Assembly (NCBI GenBank): GCA_036556825.1
Contig: DATBIR010000056.1
Location: forward strand, 1-64,000
DNA length: 64,000 bases
DNA from: JAJKJG01 sp036556825
GTDB lineage: Bacteria; Pseudomonadota; Alphaproteobacteria; Rhizobiales; Beijerinckiaceae
Direction of reading: 5' to 3'
The notes under the pieces: model-generated
Databases searched by the model: none
Told to the model about the DNA's origin: nothing
What the model saw: only the letters and a program-made list of their open reading frames with translations
Part shown: positions 43,097-52,527 of the stretch, piece after piece
How the letters are laid out: each line of letters opens with the position of its first letter
Position numbering within the stretch: the first letter of the stretch is position 1
Program-made: the position numbers and the translations under genes

Positions 43097-43705
43097 TTAC
43101 AGGTCGACCGGCGGCTTGTAATTCGCCTGCGTCGGCGACGGCTCCTTGGGGGGATAGCTCACCACCTTCTGGAACATCATGTGCATGAACAGGAAGAGCG
43201 GCTTCGCCTTCATGATCAAAACGATGCAATCGTCATCGGGCTGGTCGTTGAAGTGCTGGTGGACGCAGCCATTCTCGACGATCAGCGCGTCGCCCGCCTC
43301 CCAATCATGGCGCTTGCCGTCGTGGACGTCGTGCCCCTTGCCCTTGAGAACGAAGAAGACCGCGCTGTTCATGTGGCCGTGCTTCTGACCGTAACCGCCG
43401 GGAGCGTAAACGTCGATATGCGTCTCGATCGACTGCGCCACCTTCACCGACTGCGGGTTGATGATCTTCTTGCCGTAATTCTGGGGCCCGCCTTTCCACT
43501 TCCAGTCCTTGGTGCGATAGACGCGCGGCTGGCTGAAGAGCTCGTGCACGAGTTCCCCGTAGGTGCCCTCGAGCGCGCGCACGAAGACGCGCTTCTTCGT
43601 CCAGCGTTCCCAGACGGCCTCTTCCTTCTGCTCCGTCAGGCCGCTGTTGTGGCCGAGCCCGGCCTCAGCGCGGTCGCGCTTCGCCGGACCTGAATCGTCA
43701 TTCAT
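43097..43705 (-). CDS. Cupin domain protein
   Basis: A 202-residue single-cupin protein with metal motifs YAPGGYGQKHGHMNSAVFFV and VENGCVHQHFNDQP. The N-terminal 90 residues are basic and helical (KKRVFVRALEGTYGELVHEL). The family resembles, but is distinct from, the next cupin. An in-frame TTG two codons earlier has better spacing to AGGAGA and may be the true start. It sits between the binding protein and the last cupin of the cluster. Confidence 0.8.
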   Translation of the reverse strand: MNDDSGPAKRDRAEAGLGHNSGLTEQKEEAVWERWTKKRVFVRALEGTYGELVHELFSQPRVYRTKDWKWKGGPQNYGKKIINPQSVKVAQSIETHIDVYAPGGYGQKHGHMNSAVFFVLKGKGHDVHDGKRHDWEAGDALIVENGCVHQHFNDQPDDDCIVLIMKAKPLFLFMHMMFQKVVSYPPKEPSPTQANYKPPVDL

Positions 43706-43781
43706 CGCCAAGGTCGTCTCCTGTGTCTTGGCCGGCGCTGCGGGGCCGCCGCGCCGGGGTGAACGTGGCCGCCCCGAGAGC

Positions 43782-44852
43782 TTATCGGGCCGGCTTCACG
43801 ATGATGTCGTTATACAGCTTGGTCCATTTGTCGCCTTCATCGAGCACCAGCGCCGGGTCGATGAACGCCACCTTGAGGCCTGCCGGAAGCGGCTTCACCT
43901 TCAGGTTCGATGGAGTGAAATCGCGCGAAGCGAGAAGGGCTTGGGCGTCGCGCATCATGAAGTCGTAGAACAGGATGGCGGCGTGCGGATGCGGTGCGTT
44001 GCGCGTCACGCCGGCGCCGTTGAAGCGCGCGACGACAGGCGGCAGGGCGAACCAGTCGATCGGCGCGCCGTCGTTCTTGAGCTGCTCGGCCTTGTAGCTG
44101 TAGACCGTCAGCGCGACCGGCACCTCGCCCGATGCCACAAGGTTGGTGAGGAGCGTATGGCCCTTGCGGACGGACATGCCGTTCTTGGCGACGATGTCGC
44201 GGAACAGCTTCAAGCCTTTCTCCTCACCGATGGTCTTGATGGTGGCTGCGAACCAGTCGGTGTCCTCCGCTTCGATGCCGAGCTTGCCCTTCCACTTCGG
44301 ATCCGTGAAGCCCTCGTAGCTGGTCGGGAGCTCCTCCTTCTTGACCGCCTTGGTGTTGAAGGCGCCCACGAAGATGTTCAGGCGGGTGCCGACCCACTCG
44401 CCGTGCGGACGGATGGCATCCGGCATCAGCTCGGCATGCAGCGGCGACTTCACGGGGATAAGCAGCTTCTCGCGGTGCAGAGCTTCCATCTCCGGGCCGT
44501 TCGTATCGATCACGTCGGCCTCGAAGCGGCGGCCGCGGCTCTCCACCACGGTCCGCTGCAGGATGTTCTCGGAGCTGCCGCGCCAGAGCCGGACCTTGAC
44601 GCCGAATTTCTTCTCGAACTCGTCGGTCAGGATCTTCATGTCATCGACGGGCGCGGATGTGTAGAAGGTGAGCGTGCCTTCCTTCTTGGCGCCCTCGACC
44701 AGCTTCTCGGTGCGGTCGGCGCCCTGGTAGGCGGCGAGTTCGGGAAGCGAGGCGGATTGAGCGAAAGCGGGCAGCCGCGCCAGCGGCAGGCCGGCGCCGG
44801 CGAGCGCCGCGGTCTTGATCAGAAGGCGTCGTGAAACGGGCTTGGACGACAT
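43782..44852 (-). CDS. ABC importer binding protein with Tat-type signal
   Basis: A 356-residue periplasmic binding protein of the iron/spermidine/thiamine group (LAAYQGADRTEKLVEGAKKE, TLTFYTSAPVDDMKILTDEF, FGVKVRLWRGSSENILQR). The signal SKPVSRRLLIKTAALAGAGL has the twin-arginine motif SRRLLIK, so it is probably exported folded. It is separated from its ATPase gene by the bicupin gene, an unusual order, yet all are on one strand with short gaps. AAGGAG precedes the ATG. The ligand may be the substrate of the three cupins. Confidence 0.87.
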   Translation of the reverse strand: MSSKPVSRRLLIKTAALAGAGLPLARLPAFAQSASLPELAAYQGADRTEKLVEGAKKEGTLTFYTSAPVDDMKILTDEFEKKFGVKVRLWRGSSENILQRTVVESRGRRFEADVIDTNGPEMEALHREKLLIPVKSPLHAELMPDAIRPHGEWVGTRLNIFVGAFNTKAVKKEELPTSYEGFTDPKWKGKLGIEAEDTDWFAATIKTIGEEKGLKLFRDIVAKNGMSVRKGHTLLTNLVASGEVPVALTVYSYKAEQLKNDGAPIDWFALPPVVARFNGAGVTRNAPHPHAAILFYDFMMRDAQALLASRDFTPSNLKVKPLPAGLKVAFIDPALVLDEGDKWTKLYNDIIVKPAR

Positions 44853-44922
44853 CGTGTTCTCCTTCTTCCTTGTTGGATGCGGCGCATGAGCGCCGCATCG
44901 GCGTGTTTCGGAAAGCTGCGCG

Positions 44923-46056
44923 TCAGGCCGACTTCTGCAGGCCCGGCTTGGGCGGAAGATCGGCGAGCTCGGCCTGATAGGCGTCGTCCATGCGCGGCTT
45001 GAGGCTATGCTTGGCGAGTTCCTTCTCGAACATCGTGCGCACCACCGGCTGCTCGTCGGCGTAATCGATCTGATCGCCGCCGATGCGCATACTGATCCAC
45101 GCCTTCGGCACGCCCTGCGCGTTGCGGATCGAGACGACCTCGTGCTTGAAGGCCAGGTAGCGGGCCGGCGTCGTGCCGGTGTTGAAGTGCTGGTGGAACC
45201 ACATGTTCGGCGGCACGATCATGGTGCCGACTTCCCAGTCGTAGCGCTTCGGCTCCTCGCCTTCCGGCCACATGAGCGAGTAGCCCTCCCCGCTCAGGAT
45301 GATCACATGCGCGCCGGGCCCGTGCCGGTGGCCCTTCTTGTAGGTGCCGATCGGGAACTGCGAGATGTGGCTGTTCATCGAGCCCTTGGCCATGTTGAAG
45401 CGGATGTGGCCGCCGCCGGCGCCGCGCTCCTTGGCGCTGATCAGCGGCAGGTTGACCGCGTCGGCGACGAAATTCGTCTCGAGCAGGAGGCCTTTCTGCT
45501 CGCCCTTGTTGCTGAAATAGTCAGGCTCGCCCGCGAACCGGCCCTTGAAGTCGTACGGCGTGTTGAAGAGGAACTGGACGTCCTCGTACAAGTTCATGAC
45601 CGGCGGCATGTTGGTGACCGACACGAAGCGTGCCGGCTCCTGACCCGAGCCGTTGAAGTGTTGATGCCAGGTGTTGATCGGGATCGCGAACAGGGCGCCC
45701 GCCTTCCACTCGAAGGTGATGCGCTGGCCCGCGTCGTTCCACACGGCGGTCGAGCCGCGGCCATCGAGCACCAGGATCATCTCCTCGAACAATTGCCGCT
45801 GCGGCGCGAGCTTGCCGCCGGGGGCGATCTCGCAGACGTAGCAATCGTTGGACGTGCGCGACGCCTCGTGGTTGATGAACACACCCTTGCCGCCACGCCG
45901 CGGCCACGGCTTCAGGTCGACGGTGCGCAAGTTGCGCACGTAATGCGCGCTGATGATGTCGAGGCCCTCCTCGCGCACCCACCTCGTATATGGCGTGTCC
46001 TTCTCGGTGGCGAATTTCTTCGCGAGTTCGTCGGAAACAATGGCGTCCTTTGCCAT
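44923..46056 (-). CDS. Bicupin protein
   Basis: A 377-residue protein with two cupin domains. The first (about 75-160) lacks the HxH pair (APGGKLAPQRQLFEEMILVL) but retains INTWHQHFNGSG. The second (about 235-330) has a complete site: GTYKKGHRHGPGAHVIILSG and PPNMWFHQHFNTGT. This asymmetry is typical of bicupins with one active centre, as in gentisate dioxygenase-like enzymes, though no clear match is seen. It lies between the ATPase and binding protein genes, 45 bases after the former. AAGGAG precedes the ATG. Confidence 0.8.
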   Translation of the reverse strand: MAKDAIVSDELAKKFATEKDTPYTRWVREEGLDIISAHYVRNLRTVDLKPWPRRGGKGVFINHEASRTSNDCYVCEIAPGGKLAPQRQLFEEMILVLDGRGSTAVWNDAGQRITFEWKAGALFAIPINTWHQHFNGSGQEPARFVSVTNMPPVMNLYEDVQFLFNTPYDFKGRFAGEPDYFSNKGEQKGLLLETNFVADAVNLPLISAKERGAGGGHIRFNMAKGSMNSHISQFPIGTYKKGHRHGPGAHVIILSGEGYSLMWPEGEEPKRYDWEVGTMIVPPNMWFHQHFNTGTTPARYLAFKHEVVSIRNAQGVPKAWISMRIGGDQIDYADEQPVVRTMFEKELAKHSLKPRMDDAYQAELADLPPKPGLQKSA

Positions 46057-46101
46057 GGCGCACTCCTTGTTGCTGGCACTCGTCGACTTGATGTCGTGAC
46101 C

Positions 46102-47229
46102 TCAGGCGGCTTCGCGCATCCCCGCGGCTTCGGGAAGCGCGATGCATTTCTCGGGATTCATGCGGACGTGGATGGGGTCGCCGATCGGAGTGCGCAGGGA
46201 CGGGTGCGCCCGGGCGAGCAGGATCGTGTTACCGACCTTGACCTGGAAGTCCACGTATTCGCCAAGGAAGACCTTCTGATCGACCACGCCGCTGGTCACG
46301 TTATAGGCATCGGCATTGGCTGGGGGAGTGTCCGAGAGCTCGACGTCCTCGGGCCTGACGGAGATGACGATCGGTGCATCACGGGTGAGGCTATCGGCAT
46401 TGACGCGCAACAGGCCCAGGGGCGTGTTCACTTGCCAGTGGCCGCTGCGCTCGTCGCGGCCGACGACGATGCCGTCGACGAAGTTGGTCGTGCCGATGAA
46501 GTCGGCCACGAACTTCGCCTGCGGGCGCTCGTAGATGTCGCGTGGCGAGCCGATCTGCACGATCTTCCCTTCATTCATCACGGCAATCTCGTGCGAGAGA
46601 GCGAGCGCCTCGCTCTGGTCGTGGGTCACGTAGATCGTCGTCAGCCGCAACTCGCGCTGGATGCGTTTCAGCTCGAAGCGCATGCGCTCGCGCAGCTTGG
46701 CGTCGAGATTGGAGAGAGGCTCGTCGAGCAACAACAGCTTCGGCTCCATGACGAGCGCGCGCGCAAGCGCCAGGCGCTGCTGCTGGCCGCCCGACAGCTT
46801 CGTCGCTTCGCGGTCCGCGAGATGATCGAGGCCAACGGCGTTCAGCACGCGCATCACCTTGTCGCGGACCTGCTGCGTGCTCATCCTGGTGGAGCGGACC
46901 TGCAGCGGAAAAGCGGCGTTCTGGAACACGTTCATGTGCGGCCAGATCGCGTAGGACTGGAAGACCATTCCGAAATCGCGCTTGTTGGGCGGGACGAAGA
47001 TGCCGCGCTGCGACGAATAAACGATGCGGCCGCCGACCTGGATCTCTCCGGACGTCGGCCGCTCCAGACCGGCGATCGAGCGCAGCGTCGTGGTCTTGCC
47101 GCAGCCGCTCGGTCCAAGCAGCGTAAACAGCTCGCCCTCCGGCACCTCGAAGGCCACGTTCTGCGCAGCCTTGACGGCGGGGCCGCGCTGCGACGGATAT
47201 TCGGTATTCAGTGACCTGACGCTGAGCAC
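46102..47229 (-). CDS. ABC importer ATPase
   Basis: A 375-residue ATPase of the iron/polyamine type: Walker A GPSGCGKTTTLR, signature LSGGQQQRLALARAL, Walker B LLLLDEPLSNLD, H-loop YVTHDQSEALA, then a TOBE region (ISVRPEDVELS). The start is GTG at 47229, with AGAGGA seven bases upstream and 19 bases after the permease stop; the longer frame would overlap the permease. It powers the importer of the EutA-like/cupin cluster. Confidence 0.92.
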   Translation of the reverse strand: MLSVRSLNTEYPSQRGPAVKAAQNVAFEVPEGELFTLLGPSGCGKTTTLRSIAGLERPTSGEIQVGGRIVYSSQRGIFVPPNKRDFGMVFQSYAIWPHMNVFQNAAFPLQVRSTRMSTQQVRDKVMRVLNAVGLDHLADREATKLSGGQQQRLALARALVMEPKLLLLDEPLSNLDAKLRERMRFELKRIQRELRLTTIYVTHDQSEALALSHEIAVMNEGKIVQIGSPRDIYERPQAKFVADFIGTTNFVDGIVVGRDERSGHWQVNTPLGLLRVNADSLTRDAPIVISVRPEDVELSDTPPANADAYNVTSGVVDQKVFLGEYVDFQVKVGNTILLARAHPSLRTPIGDPIHVRMNPEKCIALPEAAGMREAA

Positions 47230-47248
47230 GCGATTTTCCTCTCGATCC

Positions 47249-48994
47249 TCAAGCTTCCTTGACGCCGAAACGCTTGCCGGCAAGCTGCGCCAACATGACA
47301 AAAATGAATAGGAATGCAATCAGCATGACGCCGAACGCGGACAGTTCCACATACTGACCGTTCTGCCAGAACTCCCAGATCATGATCGATACGACCTCGT
47401 TGCCCGGGCTGTAGAGCAGGATCGAGCTCGACAGCTCGCGGATCGAGACGATCACGACGTAGATCCAGCCGGCGAGCATGCCTGGCTTGAGCAGCGGCAG
47501 CAGGATGCGGCGGAACGTGGTGCTCCAGGAGGCGCCGCTCATGGCTGCCGACTCTTCGAGCTCCTTATGGATCTGGATCATCGAGGTCATGTTGTAGCGC
47601 ATGCCGTAGGGCAGGAACCGCGTCACATAAGCGATCAGCATGATCCAGATCGAGCCGTAGATGCCGCCGCCCAGCATCAGGTAGCAGATCATGATCGAGA
47701 GGCCGAGCACGATGCCGGGAAAGACCAGCGGCAAGGAGGCAAGGTTGTCGAGCAGCCATCGGCCGGGAATTTTCGTGCGCACGACGATCCAGCCGATCAC
47801 CGCCGTCAACAGCATGATGATCGTGGCGCTGCCGAGCGACAGCGTGATGCTGTTCCATACCGCCGTGGCGAAGCCCGGATAATCGAGAACCGTGCGATAG
47901 GCGTCGAGCGACACTTTGCTGAGGGCCGCCCAGGTCGGAACGCTGTAGTATTTTTGCAGGGACGACCAGACCAGCACGAGGAACGGCAGGACGATCACGA
48001 GCAGGCCGTAGACGATGAAGATGCCGCCCGTGAGATAGCGCCAGCGGCCAAGATTGATCACCCGCGGCCGGAAGCCCTTGCCGGTCACGGTCGAAAACTT
48101 GCTGCCCTGACTCGACAGGCGGGTCTGGAAATAGATGCCGATCGACGTCAGAAGGAGAAGCGTGACCGCATAAGCGGATGCAAGCCCGACATTGCTCGGA
48201 TAGCGGTGGATCGCCTGATAGATCGACGACGTGAACACCTCGATGCCGACGGGCAGCCCCAGCAACGCCGGCACCTCGAACGACTCGATGGCGCGCACGA
48301 ACAGGATGATGAAGGCCGCCAGCACCGCCGGCCAAGCCAGCTTGAAGGTGATGTGGTAGGCGATCTGGAAGATCGAGGCGCCGCTCATCACCGCCGATTC
48401 CTCGAGGGAGGGATCCATCGAGCGCAGCGCGGCCGTCACCAGCAGAAAGGCCACCGGCGAGTAGTGCAGGCCGTCAACCCAGATCATGCCGGCCATCGAA
48501 TAGACGTTGAAGACCGGACCGGCGATCCCGAACCAGTTCTGCAGGACCAGGTTGAGGATGCCGATTTTCGGGCTCGCCAGCATGATCCACGACACCGTGA
48601 ACAGGATGCCGGGAATGATCAGCGGCACGATCGAGATCGCAAAAAACAGAGCCTTGAACGGCGTGTTGGTGCGCTCGTTGACCCAGGCGAAGAACGTGCC
48701 GACCGTGAGCGCGAGCACGGCGGTGCCGGTCGCAAACTGTATCGAATTCCAGAACAGATGCAGCGTGTCGCCGCTCGTGTAGGCGTCGACATAGTTGCCA
48801 AGCGTGAACTCTGCCGGCTTGGCCGCTGTCTCCGGCGTCATGACGCTCTGCCATAGCAGGAAGACGAGGGGCACCAGCGCCAGCCACGCGACGAGCGCGA
48901 CGGACAAGCCGATGATCACCCATTTGGCGTCGAAGCGCAGCCGCGGCGCCTTCTCTGCATCGGCTGCGCCATACAGCCGACTGGTCGCTTCCAT
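47249..48994 (-). CDS. ABC importer permease with two fused permease domains
   Basis: A 581-residue membrane protein with about twelve helices. Two EAA loops, EESAVMSGASIFQIAYHITF and EESAAMSGASWSTTFRRILL, show that both permease halves are joined, as in FbpB-type importers. GGAGACGTC precedes the ATG. It follows the EutA-like gene by 79 bases and precedes the ATPase gene by 19, so it belongs to the same cluster. It is about 170 residues shorter than the other fused permease at 34398 because it lacks the N-terminal helical block. Confidence 0.92.
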   Translation of the reverse strand: MEATSRLYGAADAEKAPRLRFDAKWVIIGLSVALVAWLALVPLVFLLWQSVMTPETAAKPAEFTLGNYVDAYTSGDTLHLFWNSIQFATGTAVLALTVGTFFAWVNERTNTPFKALFFAISIVPLIIPGILFTVSWIMLASPKIGILNLVLQNWFGIAGPVFNVYSMAGMIWVDGLHYSPVAFLLVTAALRSMDPSLEESAVMSGASIFQIAYHITFKLAWPAVLAAFIILFVRAIESFEVPALLGLPVGIEVFTSSIYQAIHRYPSNVGLASAYAVTLLLLTSIGIYFQTRLSSQGSKFSTVTGKGFRPRVINLGRWRYLTGGIFIVYGLLVIVLPFLVLVWSSLQKYYSVPTWAALSKVSLDAYRTVLDYPGFATAVWNSITLSLGSATIIMLLTAVIGWIVVRTKIPGRWLLDNLASLPLVFPGIVLGLSIMICYLMLGGGIYGSIWIMLIAYVTRFLPYGMRYNMTSMIQIHKELEESAAMSGASWSTTFRRILLPLLKPGMLAGWIYVVIVSIRELSSSILLYSPGNEVVSIMIWEFWQNGQYVELSAFGVMLIAFLFIFVMLAQLAGKRFGVKEA

Positions 48995-49073
48995 GACGTC
49001 TCCTTAAACGGCGGCCGTGCCGCCAGCAGCCAGGTCGGGCTTGGGAAGCGCTGTCACGATAACGCTTTCCGGC

Positions 49074-50828
49074 CTATTTCCGTTCGCCAGCGTGGCTGTG
49101 GGCATGCGTGTGATCATGTCCGTGGTGGCCGTGGTGATGATGGCCGTGGCCATGGTGATGGTCGTGGTCATGGCCGTCGTGATGGCGGTGATCGTGGTGG
49201 TGATGCAGCAAGTGCTTGCCGTGCGTCTGGCGCGGATCTTCGCTGAAGATCAGCGACTTGATGGTCACCGGCACGGTGTTCGACGGCATCCGGATGCGGC
49301 CAAGGTCGATGTAGTCAAAGTCGCGCAGGAGCAGCCCGTCGATGGACAGGATCTCGCTTTGTACGCCGAGCTCCTCGCGCAGGATGCTGCCAAGCGTTTG
49401 CGCCACGTCGCCGTCAAGCATGATGTAAAGCGGCTTGCCCTCCGCGATCAGATCGGACAGGCCCCGACGAATGCCCTCGGCGAAGGCATGGATGCGCTCG
49501 TAGGCCGGAGCCCCCTGCCAGCGCAGCGCCAGGGCGATCTCGTTGTCCAGCTCGCCGGCCACGAAAGCCTCGCGGTGGGCGCGGATCGCCGCCGCGAGCT
49601 TGTCGGGATCGATTGCCTCCTCGCAGGTGAAGGCGGGCTGGAGCACCTGCAGGTTGCGCCGCGGCAGCAGGGCCGCCGCGTCGGAGACGTAGCTGGTGTT
49701 GCCGCTCAGCTGCACGGTGTATTCGGAGGCGCCGAGCGCAGTGGCGCGAATGCATTCGCCAGCCGGCAGGAACGGCCACGGCAAGGCCCCTGCGTCGATC
49801 CGCTGGCGCAGGGCGCGTCCGAGTCGGCGGCCCATGTCGCCGAAATCGCGATCTTCGCGTCCGTAGACGTATTCGCCGACACCGCCTGAAAACATCATGC
49901 CGTCGATGCGGCCGAGATTGGCGATCGGATCGGTCAGGTAGAGATGCTCGACATCATGCGGCAGAGGCTTGGCCGTAAGCGCGGTGACCAGCGTATCCGC
50001 CATCAGGGCGGCGACCTTGTCCATCGCGGCCGCGTCGGCCGTATCGCCGCGCTGCCAGGAAAAGCCGGCCCGCTCGGCATGGTATTGTCCGGCGGGGTCG
50101 AGCCGCACGATCTTGCGATTCTCGTCGACCACCTGCAGGCGGCCGCCGATATGGATGGCGGCCGTCGCGATCACATTGCCCTTCTCGACGACCGCAAGCT
50201 TGGTCGTGCCGCCGCCGATGTCGATGTTGAGGATGCGCTTGTTCTCGTCGTGGGAGACGCGCGCCGCGCCCGAACCATAGGCGGCCAGCATCGATTCCAT
50301 GTGATGGCCGGCCGTGGCGCAGACGAACTCGCCGCCCTGCTCGGCCAAGATGGCGGCAATGCCTTGCGCGTTCTCGCGCCGCAGCGCCTCTCCGGTCAGG
50401 ATCACCACCCCGGTGTCGATGTCGTCCGGATGCAGGCGCGCGGCCGCATAGGCCTCGTCGATGATCGCCCCCAGGCCGGCATCGTCGATGCGCTCCTCGC
50501 TTTGATAGGGTGTCAGCATCACCGGTGACTGGAACAGCTGCTCGCGCGAGACGACGTAATAGCGGCTCGACAGATCCTCGCCGAGACGCCGCAGATTGAT
50601 CTTCGAGAAGATGACTTGCGTTCCGGAGGAGCCGATATCGATGCCGACGCTGATCAGCGTCACATGATCCTGGATCCAGAGTGGGTTTTCCTCGAGGGGC
50701 TCGTCGACGTCGAAATGGTCGTGGTCGTGATCCGCGTCGCCCTCGTGGACGTGAGCGAAATCGAGGCCGAGTTCGTGATCCGCCAATGTGTGGCGGCCCG
50801 TTCCGTCCGGGTCCTTGGGAGCAGGCAT
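49074..50828 (-). CDS. EutA-like reactivating-factor family protein with His-rich ends
   Basis: A 584-residue protein of the EutA family, ASKHA-fold ATPases that reload adenosylcobalamin into inactivated ethanolamine ammonia-lyase. The two phosphate motifs are LISVGIDIGSSGTQVIFSKI and LNIDIGGGTTKLAVVEKG; GMMFSGGVGEYVYG follows. Both ends differ from standard EutA: residues about 26-38 read HVHEGDADHDHDHFD and the last 50 are almost pure His with Asp/Gly. No eutB or eutC gene is near. The ATG at 50828 follows CAGGAAAG. It heads the importer/cupin cluster, so it may service another B12 or metal enzyme, or bind cobalt or nickel itself. Confidence 0.85.
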   Translation of the reverse strand: MPAPKDPDGTGRHTLADHELGLDFAHVHEGDADHDHDHFDVDEPLEENPLWIQDHVTLISVGIDIGSSGTQVIFSKINLRRLGEDLSSRYYVVSREQLFQSPVMLTPYQSEERIDDAGLGAIIDEAYAAARLHPDDIDTGVVILTGEALRRENAQGIAAILAEQGGEFVCATAGHHMESMLAAYGSGAARVSHDENKRILNIDIGGGTTKLAVVEKGNVIATAAIHIGGRLQVVDENRKIVRLDPAGQYHAERAGFSWQRGDTADAAAMDKVAALMADTLVTALTAKPLPHDVEHLYLTDPIANLGRIDGMMFSGGVGEYVYGREDRDFGDMGRRLGRALRQRIDAGALPWPFLPAGECIRATALGASEYTVQLSGNTSYVSDAAALLPRRNLQVLQPAFTCEEAIDPDKLAAAIRAHREAFVAGELDNEIALALRWQGAPAYERIHAFAEGIRRGLSDLIAEGKPLYIMLDGDVAQTLGSILREELGVQSEILSIDGLLLRDFDYIDLGRIRMPSNTVPVTIKSLIFSEDPRQTHGKHLLHHHHDHRHHDGHDHDHHHGHGHHHHGHHGHDHTHAHSHAGERK

Positions 50829-50980
50829 CAGCTTTCCTGAAAGCGTGCGCAATGCGCACCCTGGTCAATCGTCAGGGGGCTTTTGTCAGGTCTGCTGGGC
50901 GCTCGTCAACACCTGGGCCATATTCCCTCGGACTCCCCTGACGAGGGACGGTCCGAACTGCGTAAATGAAGTCCAAAATG

Positions 50981-51010
50981 AAAAGCCCCGGCACAGGGCC
51001 GGGGCTTTCC
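50981..51010 (-). terminator. Rho-independent terminator of the porin gene
   Basis: AAAGCCCCGGC pairs with GCCGGGGCTTT-type sequence around the loop ACAGG, giving an 11-bp stem. Read on the minus strand it ends in TTTTCATTTT. It lies about 20 bases past the porin stop, as expected for a highly expressed gene. Confidence 0.85.
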
Positions 51011-51030
51011 GTCTTTATGATATCCGGCGA

Positions 51031-52527
51031 TCAGAAGTCGCGCTGGATGCGGAGGCGAGCCTCGAGTGCATCCTGGTCGTCGATCGCGGTGAACGGCACC
51101 AGGGCCGCGCCCGGACGGTTGTCGCCGAAGCCGACACCACCGAACTCGCGACGGACCAGACCATCGGTCTCGACCTTGCGGTAGATGGCTTCCACACCGA
51201 TGTCGAGGTTGCGCACCGGCGACCAGATCAGGTTGGTCCCGATCTCGAAGATCCTCGTGTCGTTGAAGCCGGCGTTGACGACGACCGGGGTTCCGCCAGG
51301 GCCAGGCGCAACGAAGGCCTGGGTCGCGGAGGCGTCGTAGTCGATTTCGCCATATGACGCGAAGATGTTCTGGCGCAGGTTCGGCAGCCAGTAGTGCAGG
51401 AAGTTGGCCGAGATCGACCAGCTGTCCGTGAGCTCGATGTCACCCGTGAACGGATTGACCGTGGCGTCCGTCTGGTTCAGGCGGAGCGTGCCAGCACGAA
51501 CCGCGGTGCTCTGCTGCGCGTGGGTGTAGCTGAGCGCGCCGGTTGCCCAAGCCGCCTGGACCCACAAGGAGTCGCCGGCTGCGATCATCGGCAGCTTCAC
51601 CTGGAGACCAGCCTGAGCCGCGAAGCCCCACTCGTCGTCCGGGAACGAGACGCCGACGGTGCCGAACGGAACCGGCCCCGTGCCGACGACCGGCAGACCA
51701 CCCGCACCAACCGTGATCGGGTTGACCGAGCGGACCTGGTGGGCCGCACCGGAGAGCTGGAAGGCGCCCCAGGCCTGATCGATGCGGAAGTTGGCAACGA
51801 CGTCAGGCACCTGCGTGCCGCCCGGAACGTTCGGGACACCCGGCAGGTCGAGCGGATTGACCGGGACGAACGGCGCGCCGAACGCACCCGGGCGGATGTT
51901 CGCGTACGTCTGACGCTCCTGCGGGTCTTCGATGGCGATAGTCGCCGAGAAGCCGCTGCCGAAGGTCGCCGTGTAGGCCAGGGCCTGCGTCTTGCTATCC
52001 GACACGTTGAAGAGCGTCGTGAAGATGCCGTCGTTGGCCCAGAAGTCGTAGAACGACTGGACACGACCGGCGGTCAGACCACCGAACTGGATGTAGCCGA
52101 GGTCGAGACGCAGGCTGTTCTCAGGGCCCGTGCCGAAGAACAGGTCCTCAGCGCCGAGCGCGCCCTGGCCGCGAGACACGAACGTGCCGCTCTGGCGGCG
52201 CCAGTCGAGACGGGCGTAGCCGCGAAGCAGGCCCCACTCGGTGGCGGTGCGCAGATCGAGGTTCAGACGAACGCGGGCACGGAACCCGATCTCGTCGAAG
52301 TCGTCGCGCTGTTGCTCGAGGTACAGGTAGTCAGCCTGCACGTAACCGCTCATGCGCAGGCACGTATCCGTGCCCGGGATGTAGAAATAGCCTGTACCGT
52401 AGGTGGTGCAGACCCGAACATATTCGACCGGCGCGGCCTTCCTGACAGGAAGGTCGGCGGCCTGTGCCCCGGCCACCGCGACTAGACCCGCGGCCGACCC
52501 GAGGAGAAGGCTCTTAACGAGCTTCAT
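51031..52527 (-). CDS. Rhizobiales-type porin
   Basis: A 498-residue outer membrane porin. MKLVKSLLLGSAAGLVAVAG to AQA is the signal peptide, and AADLPVRKAAPVEYVRVCTT then YGTGYFYIPGTDTCLRMSGY is the fixed opening of the alphaproteobacterial porin family (PF02530), with its disulfide cysteines. Strands alternate to a C-terminal RLRIQRDF ending in Phe. GGAGGTCAGA before the ATG at 52527 gives a near-ideal ribosome site. A strong terminator follows, and a 570-base gene-free region precedes it; both fit a major, finely controlled envelope protein. Confidence 0.94.
   Translation of the reverse strand: MKLVKSLLLGSAAGLVAVAGAQAADLPVRKAAPVEYVRVCTTYGTGYFYIPGTDTCLRMSGYVQADYLYLEQQRDDFDEIGFRARVRLNLDLRTATEWGLLRGYARLDWRRQSGTFVSRGQGALGAEDLFFGTGPENSLRLDLGYIQFGGLTAGRVQSFYDFWANDGIFTTLFNVSDSKTQALAYTATFGSGFSATIAIEDPQERQTYANIRPGAFGAPFVPVNPLDLPGVPNVPGGTQVPDVVANFRIDQAWGAFQLSGAAHQVRSVNPITVGAGGLPVVGTGPVPFGTVGVSFPDDEWGFAAQAGLQVKLPMIAAGDSLWVQAAWATGALSYTHAQQSTAVRAGTLRLNQTDATVNPFTGDIELTDSWSISANFLHYWLPNLRQNIFASYGEIDYDASATQAFVAPGPGGTPVVVNAGFNDTRIFEIGTNLIWSPVRNLDIGVEAIYRKVETDGLVRREFGGVGFGDNRPGAALVPFTAIDDQDALEARLRIQRDF

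Noticed and set aside
45007..47214. 735-codon open frame on the plus strand
   Set aside because: It lies opposite the bicupin and ATPase genes, which have clear family motifs. Its protein is rich in Arg, His, Asp and Val with no domain, a typical antisense shadow in GC-rich DNA.
49085..49215. Second stretch of CAT/GTG-rich simple sequence
   Set aside because: It encodes the His-rich tail of the EutA-like protein, not a non-coding repeat.
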